Source: Cryomorphaceae bacterium
GTDB lineage: Bacteria; Bacteroidota; Bacteroidia; Flavobacteriales_D; Crocinitomicaceae
Reading direction: 5' to 3'
DNA: 7,672 bases
Assembly: GCA_027485365.1 (NCBI GenBank)
Contig: JAIXRD010000171.1
Span: forward strand, 1 to 7,672
This document shows positions 1 through 6,852 of the stretch, one piece after another; position 1 is the stretch's first letter, and every line of letters starts with the position of its first letter. The notes beneath the pieces are model-generated. The model did not search any database. It saw only the letters and a program-made list of their open reading frames with translations, and had not been told where the DNA came from. Position numbers and translations under genes: made by a program.

Positions 1-639
1 GGCCATAATGAAGTAACAAACCAATGGGATGGAAATGATTTCATGTTTCATCAATTATTGGCATCGAAAGGGTATATTGTGGTCTCTGTCGATCCAAGAG
101 GGACTCAATACCGAGGAGCAGCATTTAAGAAGGCCACCTATTTACAATTAGGTAAGTTAGAGGTAGAAGATTTTATTGGTACCGCTCAGTATTTTCAATC
201 CTTGCCATACGTGGATGCAGATCGCGTTGGAATTATGGGTTGGAGTTATGGTGGCTTTATGGCTTCGTTGGCCATGACAAAAGGTGCAGATGTGTTTAAA
301 ATGGGCATTGCTGTGGCACCGGTCACGAATTGGAGGTACTATGATAACATTTACACCGAACGATTTATGCGCACGCCTCAAGAAAACGCCTCAGGGTATG
401 ATGATAATTCTCCAATCAATCACGTAGATAAATTGAAAGGTAAGTTCCTTTTGGTGCATGGTATGGCAGATGATAACGTACATTTTCAAAACAGTGCCGA
501 TATGATTACGGCCTTGGTCAAGGCGAACAAGCAGTTTGATTTTTTCGCTTATCCAAATAAGAACCATGGGATATATGGTGGAAATACGCGAAATCACTTG
601 TTTTCAATGATGTACGACTACATTTTAAAGAATTTGTAA
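1..639 (+). CDS. Dipeptidyl peptidase IV-like S9 serine peptidase, C-terminal part (5' end outside window)
   Basis: This is the alpha/beta-hydrolase catalytic domain of an S9B-type prolyl dipeptidyl peptidase, which removes N-terminal dipeptides, usually with Pro or Ala at position 2. The frame is open from base 1, so the Met at 43 is internal. 212 residues are visible, against roughly 700 or more for the family; the beta-propeller and any signal peptide lie upstream. All three catalytic residues can be seen: Ser82 in GWSYGG (codon 244-246), Asp157 in MADDNVHFQ, and His189 in NHGIYGG, in the spacing of DPP-IV. The segment VAPVTNWRYYDNIYTERFM is also typical of Bacteroidota members. These enzymes are usually periplasmic or lipid-anchored and feed on peptides, but localisation cannot be judged here. 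The gene ends in TAA. I see no convincing terminator before the next gene, 116 bp on. The family call is firm; the exact substrate is not. Confidence 0.93.
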   Translation, partial: GHNEVTNQWDGNDFMFHQLLASKGYIVVSVDPRGTQYRGAAFKKATYLQLGKLEVEDFIGTAQYFQSLPYVDADRVGIMGWSYGGFMASLAMTKGADVFKMGIAVAPVTNWRYYDNIYTERFMRTPQENASGYDDNSPINHVDKLKGKFLLVHGMADDNVHFQNSADMITALVKANKQFDFFAYPNKNHGIYGGNTRNHLFSMMYDYILKNL

Positions 640-669
640 TTAAGGAAATGTAAACCCCTTTAAATTTTG
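633..669 (+). promoter_or_regulatory. Weak candidate promoter for citrate synthase
   Basis: The 116-bp gap before the citrate synthase gene is AT-rich. The best Bacteroidota-type match is AAATTTTG at 662-669, one mismatch from TAnnTTTG, with TTTG at 633-636 upstream. The spacer of 25 bases is longer than usual. An alternative is TAAATTAG at 715-722, also imperfect and without a clear -33 element. There is no Shine-Dalgarno sequence before the ATG at 756, which is normal for the phylum. Confidence 0.2.
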
Positions 670-755
670 TTTAAGATTTTAGTATTATCTATTACATAAC
701 CCAATTTTCTTTAGTAAATTAGGCGGAAATTTTACTAGAAACAGATTAACATACC

Positions 756-2042
756 ATGAGCGAAATTGCCAAAATCGAATTAGACGGAAAAGTATACGAA
801 TTACCTGTAATTACCGGTACTGAAAATGAGAAAGCCATAGATATCTCGAAATTAAGAGATTTAACAGGTTATGTAACCTTGGATACAGGGTATAAGAATA
901 CTGGAGCAACGAAAAGTGCGATTACATTTTTAGATGGTGAGGAAGGAATTCTGCATTATCGAGGTTACCCAATTGAGCAATTAGCGGAACAAGCTACCTT
1001 TTTAGAAGTAGCTTATTTGTTAATCTACGGAGCGTTGCCCAAGCAAGCGGAATTAGATGACTTTGAGAACAGCATCAAAAAGCACACCTTGGTTCATGAA
1101 GACATGAAGCGGTTTTTCGAGGCATATCCTGCAAAGGCGCATCCAATGGGTGTATTGTCTTCGATGATTTCTTCGTTGTCTACCTTCTATCCAGAATCGT
1201 TAGATCCAAACCGTAGTCCGGAGATGAAAAATCTTACCGTACATCGATTAATCGCAAAATTACCAACCCTTGCAGCCTGGTCTTACAAGAACTCCATGCG
1301 TCACCCCTTCATGTACCCAAGAAACGATTATGATTATGGGAAGAATTTCTTGTACATGATGTTTGGTATGCCAACTGAGAATTATGAAGTTGACCCTGTG
1401 GTTGTATCTGCATTAAACACCTTGTTAATTCTTCACGCAGACCACGAACAAAACTGTTCTACGTCTACGGTAAGAATTGTTGGTTCTTCAAACGCTAACT
1501 TATACTCAACCATTTCTGCAGGTATCTCTGCCCTGTGGGGTCCACTACATGGAGGTGCGAATCAAGAAGTAATCGAAATGCTTGAGCAGATTGCAAACGA
1601 TGGTGGAAATGTAGATAAATGGGTAGCTAAAGCAAAAGATAAAGAAGATCCGTTCCGATTAATGGGCTTTGGACACCGCGTTTACAAGAATTTTGACCCA
1701 CGGGCTCGAATCATTAAAAAAGCGTGCGATGAGGTATTAAGCAAGCTGGGAGTTAATGATCCATTATTAGACATTGCTAAGAAATTGGAACAAGTAGCCT
1801 TGGAGGACGAATACTTCAAAGCAAGAAACCTTTATCCAAATGTAGATTTCTATTCAGGAATCATCTACAAAGCCTTAGGGATTCCAACTGAAATGTTTAC
1901 GGTAATGTTTGCCCTAGGAAGACTTCCAGGATGGATTGCGCAGTGGAAAGAAATGACAGAGAACAAGGAGCCAATCGGTCGTCCACGTCAAATCTACACT
2001 GGAGCAACGAACCGTAACTACGTTCCAATCAATCAACGTTAA
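756..2042 (+). CDS. gltA: Citrate synthase (hexameric, long bacterial type)
   Basis: This enzyme condenses oxaloacetate and acetyl-CoA to citrate, the entry step of the TCA cycle, in the cytoplasm. At 428 residues it has the length of the E. coli-type (type II) enzyme, including the N-terminal small beta domain (about residues 1-50) that shorter citrate synthases lack. Conserved sites are intact: HADHEQN (His227, His230), the catalytic His265 in GPLHGG, His307 in GFGHRVYKNFDPRAR, Asp364 in PNVDFYSG, and arginines in GRPRQIYTG near the C-terminus. Type II enzymes are often inhibited allosterically by NADH; whether this one is cannot be read from the sequence. The ATG at 756 gives a normal N-terminus (MSEIAKIELDGK). 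A strong intrinsic terminator follows 28 bp after the stop, so the gene is probably transcribed alone. I see nothing abnormal in it. Confidence 0.98.
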   Translation: MSEIAKIELDGKVYELPVITGTENEKAIDISKLRDLTGYVTLDTGYKNTGATKSAITFLDGEEGILHYRGYPIEQLAEQATFLEVAYLLIYGALPKQAELDDFENSIKKHTLVHEDMKRFFEAYPAKAHPMGVLSSMISSLSTFYPESLDPNRSPEMKNLTVHRLIAKLPTLAAWSYKNSMRHPFMYPRNDYDYGKNFLYMMFGMPTENYEVDPVVVSALNTLLILHADHEQNCSTSTVRIVGSSNANLYSTISAGISALWGPLHGGANQEVIEMLEQIANDGGNVDKWVAKAKDKEDPFRLMGFGHRVYKNFDPRARIIKKACDEVLSKLGVNDPLLDIAKKLEQVALEDEYFKARNLYPNVDFYSGIIYKALGIPTEMFTVMFALGRLPGWIAQWKEMTENKEPIGRPRQIYTGATNRNYVPINQR

Positions 2043-2070
2043 GATTTTAAAATCGATAAAGAACTTAATT

Positions 2071-2099
2071 AAGCGTAAGGATTTCCTTACGCTTTTTTT
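2071..2099 (+). terminator. Intrinsic terminator of citrate synthase, overlapping the 3' end of the opposite gene
   Basis: A perfect 10-bp stem, AAGCGTAAGG (2071-2080) with CCTTACGCTT (2085-2094), closes on a 4-base loop ATTT and runs into seven Ts (2093-2099). This is a textbook rho-independent terminator for the plus strand, 28 bp after the citrate synthase stop. On the minus strand the same stem is followed only by an AT-rich stretch, so it would be a weaker terminator for the converging methyltransferase gene. The stop codon of that gene (2087-2089) lies in the right arm of the stem. Confidence 0.9.
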
Positions 2100-3277
2100 G
2101 TGTCGTTTTCTAATGCTGCCGACTTGCTTCCAGCAAAGGTGTCGTATCTTCTGAAACTGCAACGTAAGTCGCCATTGAAGACTTCATACTTTTTACTTGG
2201 TTTCAATCCAATGGCTTTCCAGCCTTCTTCATTGCTGCTAATTATCCAAGCAGGAACCCCTTGCATTTTGTGTTTTAACCAGGTTCCGAGTTGCTGATAC
2301 AATGCTTCATCCTCCAAGCTTAATCGCTCATCATACGGTGGATTACACATCAGAAATTCAATTTCTGGATTTGCTTCAATGGCGTTAAAATCGAGGGATT
2401 GCACATTAACAAAGCGACCAAAAGAAAAACCCCGTAAGTTACGACGTGTTTTAAGTACCATTTCGTCGGAAATGTCAGACCCACCAATCTTACATGGTAA
2501 TTCTTTTACAATACGCGGCGCTTGATCAATGATTTCTTGCCAAACGTTCGCATCGAAGGTATTGAGGTTCTTAAATGCATAATGTGTTCGCTCAATGTTT
2601 GATGGAATTCCCGTTGCGAGTAATGCGGCCTCAATTAAGAAGGTTCCAGCTCCACAAAAGGGATCGTAAAACGCTTGCTTTCTGTCCCAACCCGAAAGTC
2701 GAATTAAGGAGGCAGCTACCACCTCGTTAATCGGAGCGATCCCGGTTGCAATCCGATACCCGCGCTGAAATAAGGGCAATCCACTGGTGTTCAGGGATAT
2801 TACCCCTTCGTAATCTGTTAGATATAAATCAAGTCCAATTTTGGGATGCTTGATGTCAATCGAGGGACGTTCCTTATTAAGTTCTTTAAAGTGATCTACC
2901 ACAGCATCTTTTACCAAAAGAAATGGGTAGTGGGTATTGCGTATTTTCTTGGTTTGAATTGCGCCTCTTACGGCAAAGGTATTGCGTTCATGGAATAATT
3001 TAGACCAATTTACACTAAGCGCTGCATCGTAAATATCCTTTTCGGTTTTAAATGGAAAACGGGTGATTTCAACTAAGACATTAATCGCACAGCGGCTGTA
3101 AAGGTTTAAATAGTAAACATCGCGCCAGCTTCCTTTTAAGGTTACCGCACGATTCCCCTTAATTAAATCTGTGTAGCCTAATTCTTGGAGTTCCTCCATG
3201 AGAACATCCTCGAAACCATAAAAACATTTTAATGTAATTGTTAATTTTTTGTCACTTTCTGCTGTCTGTTTTGCCAT
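2087..3277 (-). CDS. THUMP-domain SAM-dependent rRNA guanine-N2 methyltransferase, RlmL N-half/YpsC-like
   Basis: Predicted to methylate a guanine base (m2G) of 23S rRNA using S-adenosylmethionine. It matches the N-terminal half of E. coli RlmL (m2G2445); the RlmK half of the fused enzyme is absent, as in most non-proteobacterial homologues. The protein has 396 residues. Residues about 15-165 form the ferredoxin-like plus THUMP RNA-binding part, starting with the typical CFYGFEDVLMEEL. A conserved LFQRGYR follows at 169-175, then the Rossmann methyltransferase domain with the SAM-binding motif DPFCGAGTF (205-213) and catalytic NPPY (312-315). The ATG at 3277 is chosen because homology begins there; the frame stays open to 3604, but that part encodes a non-globular, His- and Trp-rich sequence antisense to the patatin gene. 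The C-terminal Lys-Lys-Ala-stop is encoded by the T-tract and stem of the citrate synthase terminator. The target base is inferred from the family. Confidence 0.92.
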   Translation of the reverse strand: MAKQTAESDKKLTITLKCFYGFEDVLMEELQELGYTDLIKGNRAVTLKGSWRDVYYLNLYSRCAINVLVEITRFPFKTEKDIYDAALSVNWSKLFHERNTFAVRGAIQTKKIRNTHYPFLLVKDAVVDHFKELNKERPSIDIKHPKIGLDLYLTDYEGVISLNTSGLPLFQRGYRIATGIAPINEVVAASLIRLSGWDRKQAFYDPFCGAGTFLIEAALLATGIPSNIERTHYAFKNLNTFDANVWQEIIDQAPRIVKELPCKIGGSDISDEMVLKTRRNLRGFSFGRFVNVQSLDFNAIEANPEIEFLMCNPPYDERLSLEDEALYQQLGTWLKHKMQGVPAWIISSNEEGWKAIGLKPSKKYEVFNGDLRCSFRRYDTFAGSKSAALENDTKKA

Positions 3278-3302
3278 TGACACTGTATTGCGCGTATTTT
3301 TG
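3270..3302 (+). promoter_or_regulatory. Bacteroidota-type promoter for the patatin gene
   Basis: TTTG at 3270-3273 (a -33 element) is followed after 21 bases by TATTTTTG at 3295-3302, a perfect TAnnTTTG -7 element. Element sequences and spacing fit the flavobacterial consensus. The -33 element lies inside the first codons of the divergent methyltransferase gene. Transcription would begin around 3307-3310, at or just before the ATG at 3308, so the message would have almost no leader. This position rules out the ATG at 3238 as the patatin start if this is the only promoter. Confidence 0.6.
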
Positions 3303-3312
3303 TACAAATGAA
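3299..3312 (-). promoter_or_regulatory. Palindrome and candidate -7 element of the methyltransferase gene
   Basis: TTTGTACAAA at 3299-3308 is a perfect 10-bp palindrome. It supplies the TTTG end of the plus-strand -7 element. On the minus strand it supplies TTCATTTG (3312-3305), one mismatch from TAnnTTTG, about 28 bp upstream of the methyltransferase ATG. I see no good minus-strand -33 element, so the minus-strand promoter is tentative. Confidence 0.3.
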
Positions 3313-3322
3313 CAAACTTTGA
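3308..3322 (+). other. Four-codon ORF overlapping the TTG start of the patatin gene
   Basis: ATG at 3308 opens the minimal frame Met-Asn-Lys-Leu-stop. Its TGA (3320-3322) overlaps the TTG (3319-3321) that best starts the patatin protein, as TTGA. It is either the remnant of the true start after loss of one T (the restored protein would begin MNKLLKGIRTILFFFF), or a tiny leader allowing termination-reinitiation, or chance. The first reading seems most natural, since it gives an ideal signal peptide. Confidence 0.4.
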
Positions 3323-5610
3323 AGGGGATACGCACCATTTTGTTTTTCTTTTTTTTGTGCGGTGTCTCGCGTCAGTTTCATGCCCAACAAAAAATTGGTG
3401 TAGTCCTGAGTGGCGGTGGGGCCACTGGCTTAGTGCATATAGGGGTGCTGAAAGCATTGGAAGAAAATAATATACCCATTGATTACATCTGTGGAACTTC
3501 TGCCGGTGCCCTTGTTGGTTCAATGTATGCCTGTGGGTGGTCACCCAAAGAAATGGAAGCATACGCAACATCCCCATCGTTTCAAATGATGACCACTGGG
3601 ACAATTCCCTCGGGGAGACGATATTTATACCGAGAAAGTGATCCTGATGCCAGCATGTTAAATTTGCCTTTTAGGCCGGATTCGTTATTGACCACTTCTA
3701 TCCCAATGAATGTAATTCGTCCGCGGTTTTTAGATCTTGAAATGCTAAGAATCATGGGTGCAACTGGCGCCTTGATTGGGAAAGACTTTAATCAGTTATT
3801 GGTGCCATTTCGCTGCGTAGCAAGTGATGTGATCCACAAGAAAAGTGTAGTTTTTGAATCTGGGAATTTAAACGCTGCGGTAAGGGCTTCAATGACTTAC
3901 CCCTTGTATATTAACCCAATAAAGATTGATGATATCATTTATTTTGATGGGGGGTTGTATAACAATTTTCCGGTCAATGTGCTTTACAATGAATTTAATC
4001 CTGACTTTATTATCGGGAGTAATGTTGCAGATAATGCGAGTATACCAGATGAGCATAATTTTATTGGCTTGTTGGATCATATGACAAGAACCCCTACAGA
4101 TTATTCCTTGCCTTGCACTCAAGGGATATTGATTCAAGCAAAAAGTAATGTTGGGACCTTTGATTTTTCTAAAGTTCAACAAGCCATTGATAGTGGATAT
4201 TTTGAAACGATGAGGCTTATGGATTCGTTGAAAAAAACGATTTCAGTTCGTGCTGACTCAGCCTTGTTGAATCAACGAAGGGCTGCGTTAAAGTGCCATA
4301 TTGATTCAAAGTTAATTTCAGAGATTAACATTTCATTTCATGAAAATAAATCGTCAAGTTATGTGAGTAATTCCTTGATGAAGTCTCGGACGCAACAAGC
4401 ACTCACATGGGAACAATTTGAAAACAGGTACTATCGCTTGTATGCCTCACAGCAAATTGATTATATATATCCGACATTCACAGAAAATGCAGATAGCAGT
4501 TTCGATCTAGACTTATATGTTAGAAAATCCCCGCCCTTTCGATTGGAGGTTGGGGGACATTTATCCTCACGTCCGATTAACACAGGGTTTTTAGGGCTCA
4601 CATATCGGCGCATGGGGCGGTCAGCGATGATCCTTCATGCAGAGAGTTATTTTGGTAAATTTTACGGCTCAGTAAAGGGAGAGGCAATGATTGATTTCCC
4701 TAGTGTATTTCCCTTATCGGCATCCACCTATTTTGTTATGAATCGTTGGGATTACTTCCGGAGTTTTGCCACATTTTTTGAAGATGTTAAACCTTCATTT
4801 TTAGTTCAGAATGAAATGTACTTCGGCCTTAAACTCAAGCACCCAATTTTAAACAACTCGAAAGGCGTTTTGGATGTGCGTTGGTTTAATTTGGAGGACG
4901 ATTACTATCAAACACAAAATTTTTTAAGTATCGATACCACAGATGAAACCCATTTAAAGGGAAGTTTAATTTCCTATGAGATGACGGATAATTCTCTAAA
5001 TAGAAAACAATTTGCAAGTGAAGGTCATTTTTTCACCATGAAAATTAAATACCTCACCGCACTTGAAACAACGGTCCCGGGGTCAACGGCCCTCTTTGAT
5101 AGCACCGTTAATAAACAGCACGATTGGTTGAATCTTAACATCGAAGGCCAGTATTATTTTTTAACCAAACCACATCTTCATCTTGGAGCTCACGCTAAGG
5201 CAATGTTCAATTCACAGTCTTTGTTTTCAAACTACACCGCAAGTTTATTATCAATGCCGACATTAAATGTGATTCCAGATTTAGAAACATATTTCTTTAA
5301 GGAATATCGTTCTCCGCAGTTTATTGCGTTGGGAGCCAACTTGGTGGTTCCTATTTTCAAGGGCCTAGAATATCGATTCGATGCATATTATTACCAACCA
5401 TTTATAACCTTACAGCAGTTCAATGATGGGAGTATAAAGTACTCTAAACCTTTCAAAGGGAGTACCTGGTTGGCTTCTACCAGTTTCTTGTATCATACGC
5501 CGTTTGGACCAATTCGTGCGACCTTGAATTATTTTCCATTACAAGCCATCCCACTAAATTTCCAAGTTAGCTTTGGTTATGTGCTGTTCAACGAGCGCGC
5601 AGTTCGCTAG
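3319..5610 (+). CDS. Patatin-like phospholipase with POTRA-like segment and outer-membrane beta-barrel (type Vd autotransporter layout)
   Basis: Predicted lipid acyl hydrolase carried on its own outer-membrane barrel, like PlpD of Pseudomonas and FplA of Fusobacterium. With the TTG start at 3319 it has 763 residues: a signal peptide (MKGIRTILFFFFLCGVS, probable cleavage after FHA at 22), a patatin domain (about 25-310), a POTRA-like segment (about 330-403), and a barrel from about 408 to the end with a GPIR motif in its last strands. The Ser-Asp dyad is intact: Ser61 in GTSAG (codon 3499-3501) and Asp210 in FDGGLYNNFP. The oxyanion-hole loop reads GGGATG, with Thr where Arg or Lys is usual. 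The frame is open back to an ATG at 3238, but that start is antisense to the methyltransferase, lies upstream of the promoter and would bury the signal peptide. An ATG at 3308 would fit perfectly if one T were added before 3321. Family call firm; start uncertain. Confidence 0.88.
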   Translation: MKGIRTILFFFFLCGVSRQFHAQQKIGVVLSGGGATGLVHIGVLKALEENNIPIDYICGTSAGALVGSMYACGWSPKEMEAYATSPSFQMMTTGTIPSGRRYLYRESDPDASMLNLPFRPDSLLTTSIPMNVIRPRFLDLEMLRIMGATGALIGKDFNQLLVPFRCVASDVIHKKSVVFESGNLNAAVRASMTYPLYINPIKIDDIIYFDGGLYNNFPVNVLYNEFNPDFIIGSNVADNASIPDEHNFIGLLDHMTRTPTDYSLPCTQGILIQAKSNVGTFDFSKVQQAIDSGYFETMRLMDSLKKTISVRADSALLNQRRAALKCHIDSKLISEINISFHENKSSSYVSNSLMKSRTQQALTWEQFENRYYRLYASQQIDYIYPTFTENADSSFDLDLYVRKSPPFRLEVGGHLSSRPINTGFLGLTYRRMGRSAMILHAESYFGKFYGSVKGEAMIDFPSVFPLSASTYFVMNRWDYFRSFATFFEDVKPSFLVQNEMYFGLKLKHPILNNSKGVLDVRWFNLEDDYYQTQNFLSIDTTDETHLKGSLISYEMTDNSLNRKQFASEGHFFTMKIKYLTALETTVPGSTALFDSTVNKQHDWLNLNIEGQYYFLTKPHLHLGAHAKAMFNSQSLFSNYTASLLSMPTLNVIPDLETYFFKEYRSPQFIALGANLVVPIFKGLEYRFDAYYYQPFITLQQFNDGSIKYSKPFKGSTWLASTSFLYHTPFGPIRATLNYFPLQAIPLNFQVSFGYVLFNERAVR

Positions 5611-5616
5611 AAAAAT

Positions 5617-5624
5617 TAATTTTG
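5617..5624 (+). promoter_or_regulatory. Perfect -7 element before the VOC gene
   Basis: TAATTTTG matches TAnnTTTG exactly and ends 15 bases before the ATG at 5640. I cannot find a matching -33 TTG at the usual distance; that region is GC-rich and codes for the end of the patatin protein. The VOC gene may therefore have its own promoter in the 29-bp gap, although readthrough from the patatin gene is also possible because no terminator separates them. Confidence 0.4.
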
Positions 5625-5639
5625 CATAAAATTTATTGA

Positions 5640-6698
5640 ATGAAACCAATAATCTGTGGTATACAACAAATGGGAATCGGGGTACCGAATGTCCAAGAAA
5701 TATGGGCCTGGTATCGAACTATGTTTGGGGTAGATGTTCGAATTTTTGAAGAGGCTGCAGAAGCGCCTTTAATGACAAAATATACCGGTGGCGTAGTGCA
5801 TGCACGTACGGCAACACTCGCGCTTAGTATGGATAGTGGAGGTGGATTCGAGATCTGGCAATTTACCAGTAGGAACACAGAGAAACCAAAATTTGAGGTG
5901 AAACTTGGTGACCTTGGATTGTATTCGTGCAAAATCAAATCACGGAACGTACGTGAATCCTATCGACACATGAAATCTAAAGGAGCTAAGGTACTAAACG
6001 AACCTACGGCAACACCCGATGGCACCCTGGCGTTCTTTGTTGAGGACCCAAACGGTAATATTTTTCAGGTCGTTCAAGGACTTGGTTGGTTCAGTAACAC
6101 GGGGCATCCTTCGTATTGTGGCGGTGTTGCGGGAAGTATTATAGGTGTTTCAGATATGGAAGCATCGCTTAAGTTATATCAAGAAGTCCTCGGATATGAA
6201 TCCATTGTATATGACGAAACACGTCAATTTGATGATTTTGGTGTATTATCCAATGGCACTTTTCGCAGGGTTCGATTAATTCACCGAGAAGACAGAAAAG
6301 GTCCGTTTGCAAAATTGTTAGGGCCAACCTCCATTGAACTCGTGCAGGCTATGGATCGTAGCGATGTTAAACGTATTTTTGAAAACCGTTTTTGGGGAGA
6401 TTGGGGCTTTATTCATTTGTGCTTCGATATCCAAGGAATGGATGAACTTAAAGTACGTTGCGAAAAGGCAGGGTTTCCATTTACCGTAGACAGCTCAGAT
6501 ACCTTTGATATGGGAGAAGCAGGCGGTAGATTCTCTTACATCGAAGATCCCGACGGTGCATGGATTGAATTTGTAGAAACCCATAAAGTTCCCGTGATCA
6601 AAAAGCTTGGCTGGTACATTAACCTGAAAAATCGCCCAGTAGGCAAGTTCTTACCGAAATGGATGCTCAAAGCAATGGCCTTTAATCGGGTTAAATAG
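5640..6698 (+). CDS. Two-domain VOC (glyoxalase/extradiol dioxygenase fold) protein of unknown substrate
   Basis: A 352-residue cytoplasmic protein without signal peptide, made of two vicinal-oxygen-chelate domains (about 5-148 and 162-315), each with the DP(N/D)G turn before its last strand (EDPNGN 135-140; EDPDGA 302-307), plus a basic C-terminal tail of about 35 residues (LPKWMLKAMAFNRVK). By my manual alignment of the metal-ligand strands, domain 1 has Gln10, Glu71, Leu94 and Gln143 at the four positions, and domain 2 has Gly165, Glu233, His259 and Glu310. The second domain thus keeps a plausible Glu-His-Glu metal site, while the first looks degenerate. VOC members include glyoxalase I, extradiol and 4-hydroxyphenylpyruvate dioxygenases, epimerases and resistance proteins; length and pairing resemble dioxygenases but the ligand set does not. 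The neighbours (a patatin upstream, a convergent hydrolase downstream) do not suggest a substrate. Confidence 0.85.
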   Translation: MKPIICGIQQMGIGVPNVQEIWAWYRTMFGVDVRIFEEAAEAPLMTKYTGGVVHARTATLALSMDSGGGFEIWQFTSRNTEKPKFEVKLGDLGLYSCKIKSRNVRESYRHMKSKGAKVLNEPTATPDGTLAFFVEDPNGNIFQVVQGLGWFSNTGHPSYCGGVAGSIIGVSDMEASLKLYQEVLGYESIVYDETRQFDDFGVLSNGTFRRVRLIHREDRKGPFAKLLGPTSIELVQAMDRSDVKRIFENRFWGDWGFIHLCFDIQGMDELKVRCEKAGFPFTVDSSDTFDMGEAGGRFSYIEDPDGAWIEFVETHKVPVIKKLGWYINLKNRPVGKFLPKWMLKAMAFNRVK

Positions 6699-6750
6699 GG
6701 GGTAAGATATTTAGACGTTAAGACACTAGGACGTTTAGATAATAAGACAT

Positions 6751-6776
6751 TTAGACGTTAAGAGAATTTAACTTCC
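6751..6776 (+). repeat. 26-bp direct repeat, copy 1 (block end plus connector)
   Basis: Covers the units TTAGACGT and TAAGAGAA and the connector TTTAACTTCC. It recurs 76 bp downstream at 6827-6852 with three mismatches in 26 positions, which shows that the array grew by copying a segment larger than one unit. Confidence 0.85.
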
Positions 6777-6800
6777 AAAAGTCCAAAAGTCCCAATGTCC
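6777..6800 (+). repeat. Block 2 of the array: three GTCC-ending units
   Basis: AAAAGTCC, AAAAGTCC and CAATGTCC in tandem, the same units and order as in block 4 but placed between two blocks of the opposite orientation. It probably reflects duplication of an A-block plus B-block pair. Confidence 0.85.
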
Positions 6801-6826
6801 AATAAGACGTTAAGACATTAAGATGT

Positions 6827-6852
6827 TAAGACGTTAAGAGAATCTTACTTCC
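6827..6852 (+). repeat. 26-bp direct repeat, copy 2 (block end plus connector)
   Basis: Covers TAAGACGT, TAAGAGAA and the connector TCTTACTTCC; the second copy of the segment at 6751-6776. Both copies are followed by GTCC-type units, though copy 2 passes first through three less regular units (ATGAGACT, TAATATCT, ATAAGTGT). Confidence 0.85.

Noticed and set aside
157..597. Minus-strand open frames within the peptidase gene
   Set aside because: They are antisense to a clearly conserved catalytic domain and resemble no protein family.
1914..2297. Short open frames across the citrate synthase and methyltransferase ends (minus 1914-2162, plus 2100-2297)
   Set aside because: They overlap conserved genes in other frames, show no motifs and cross the terminator hairpin.
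3238..3318. ATG at 3238 as the patatin start
   Set aside because: It lies inside the methyltransferase coding region and upstream of the well-matched promoter, and it would put 27 residues before an otherwise typical signal peptide.
3278..3604. Upstream extension of the methyltransferase frame by 109 codons
   Set aside because: Its translation is rich in His, Trp and Arg with no recognisable fold and is antisense to the patatin catalytic region; THUMP homology begins at the ATG at 3277.
3889..4182. 97-codon minus-strand frame inside the patatin gene
   Set aside because: Shadow of the patatin coding sequence; no motif or start context supports it.
5594..5611. Possible hairpin after the patatin gene
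   Set aside because: Only about 4 bp of stem (AGCG with CGCT) and no T-tract, so too weak for a terminator.
5633..5938. 101-codon minus-strand frame at the start of the VOC gene
   Set aside because: Antisense to the well-supported first VOC domain; composition is that of a shadow frame.
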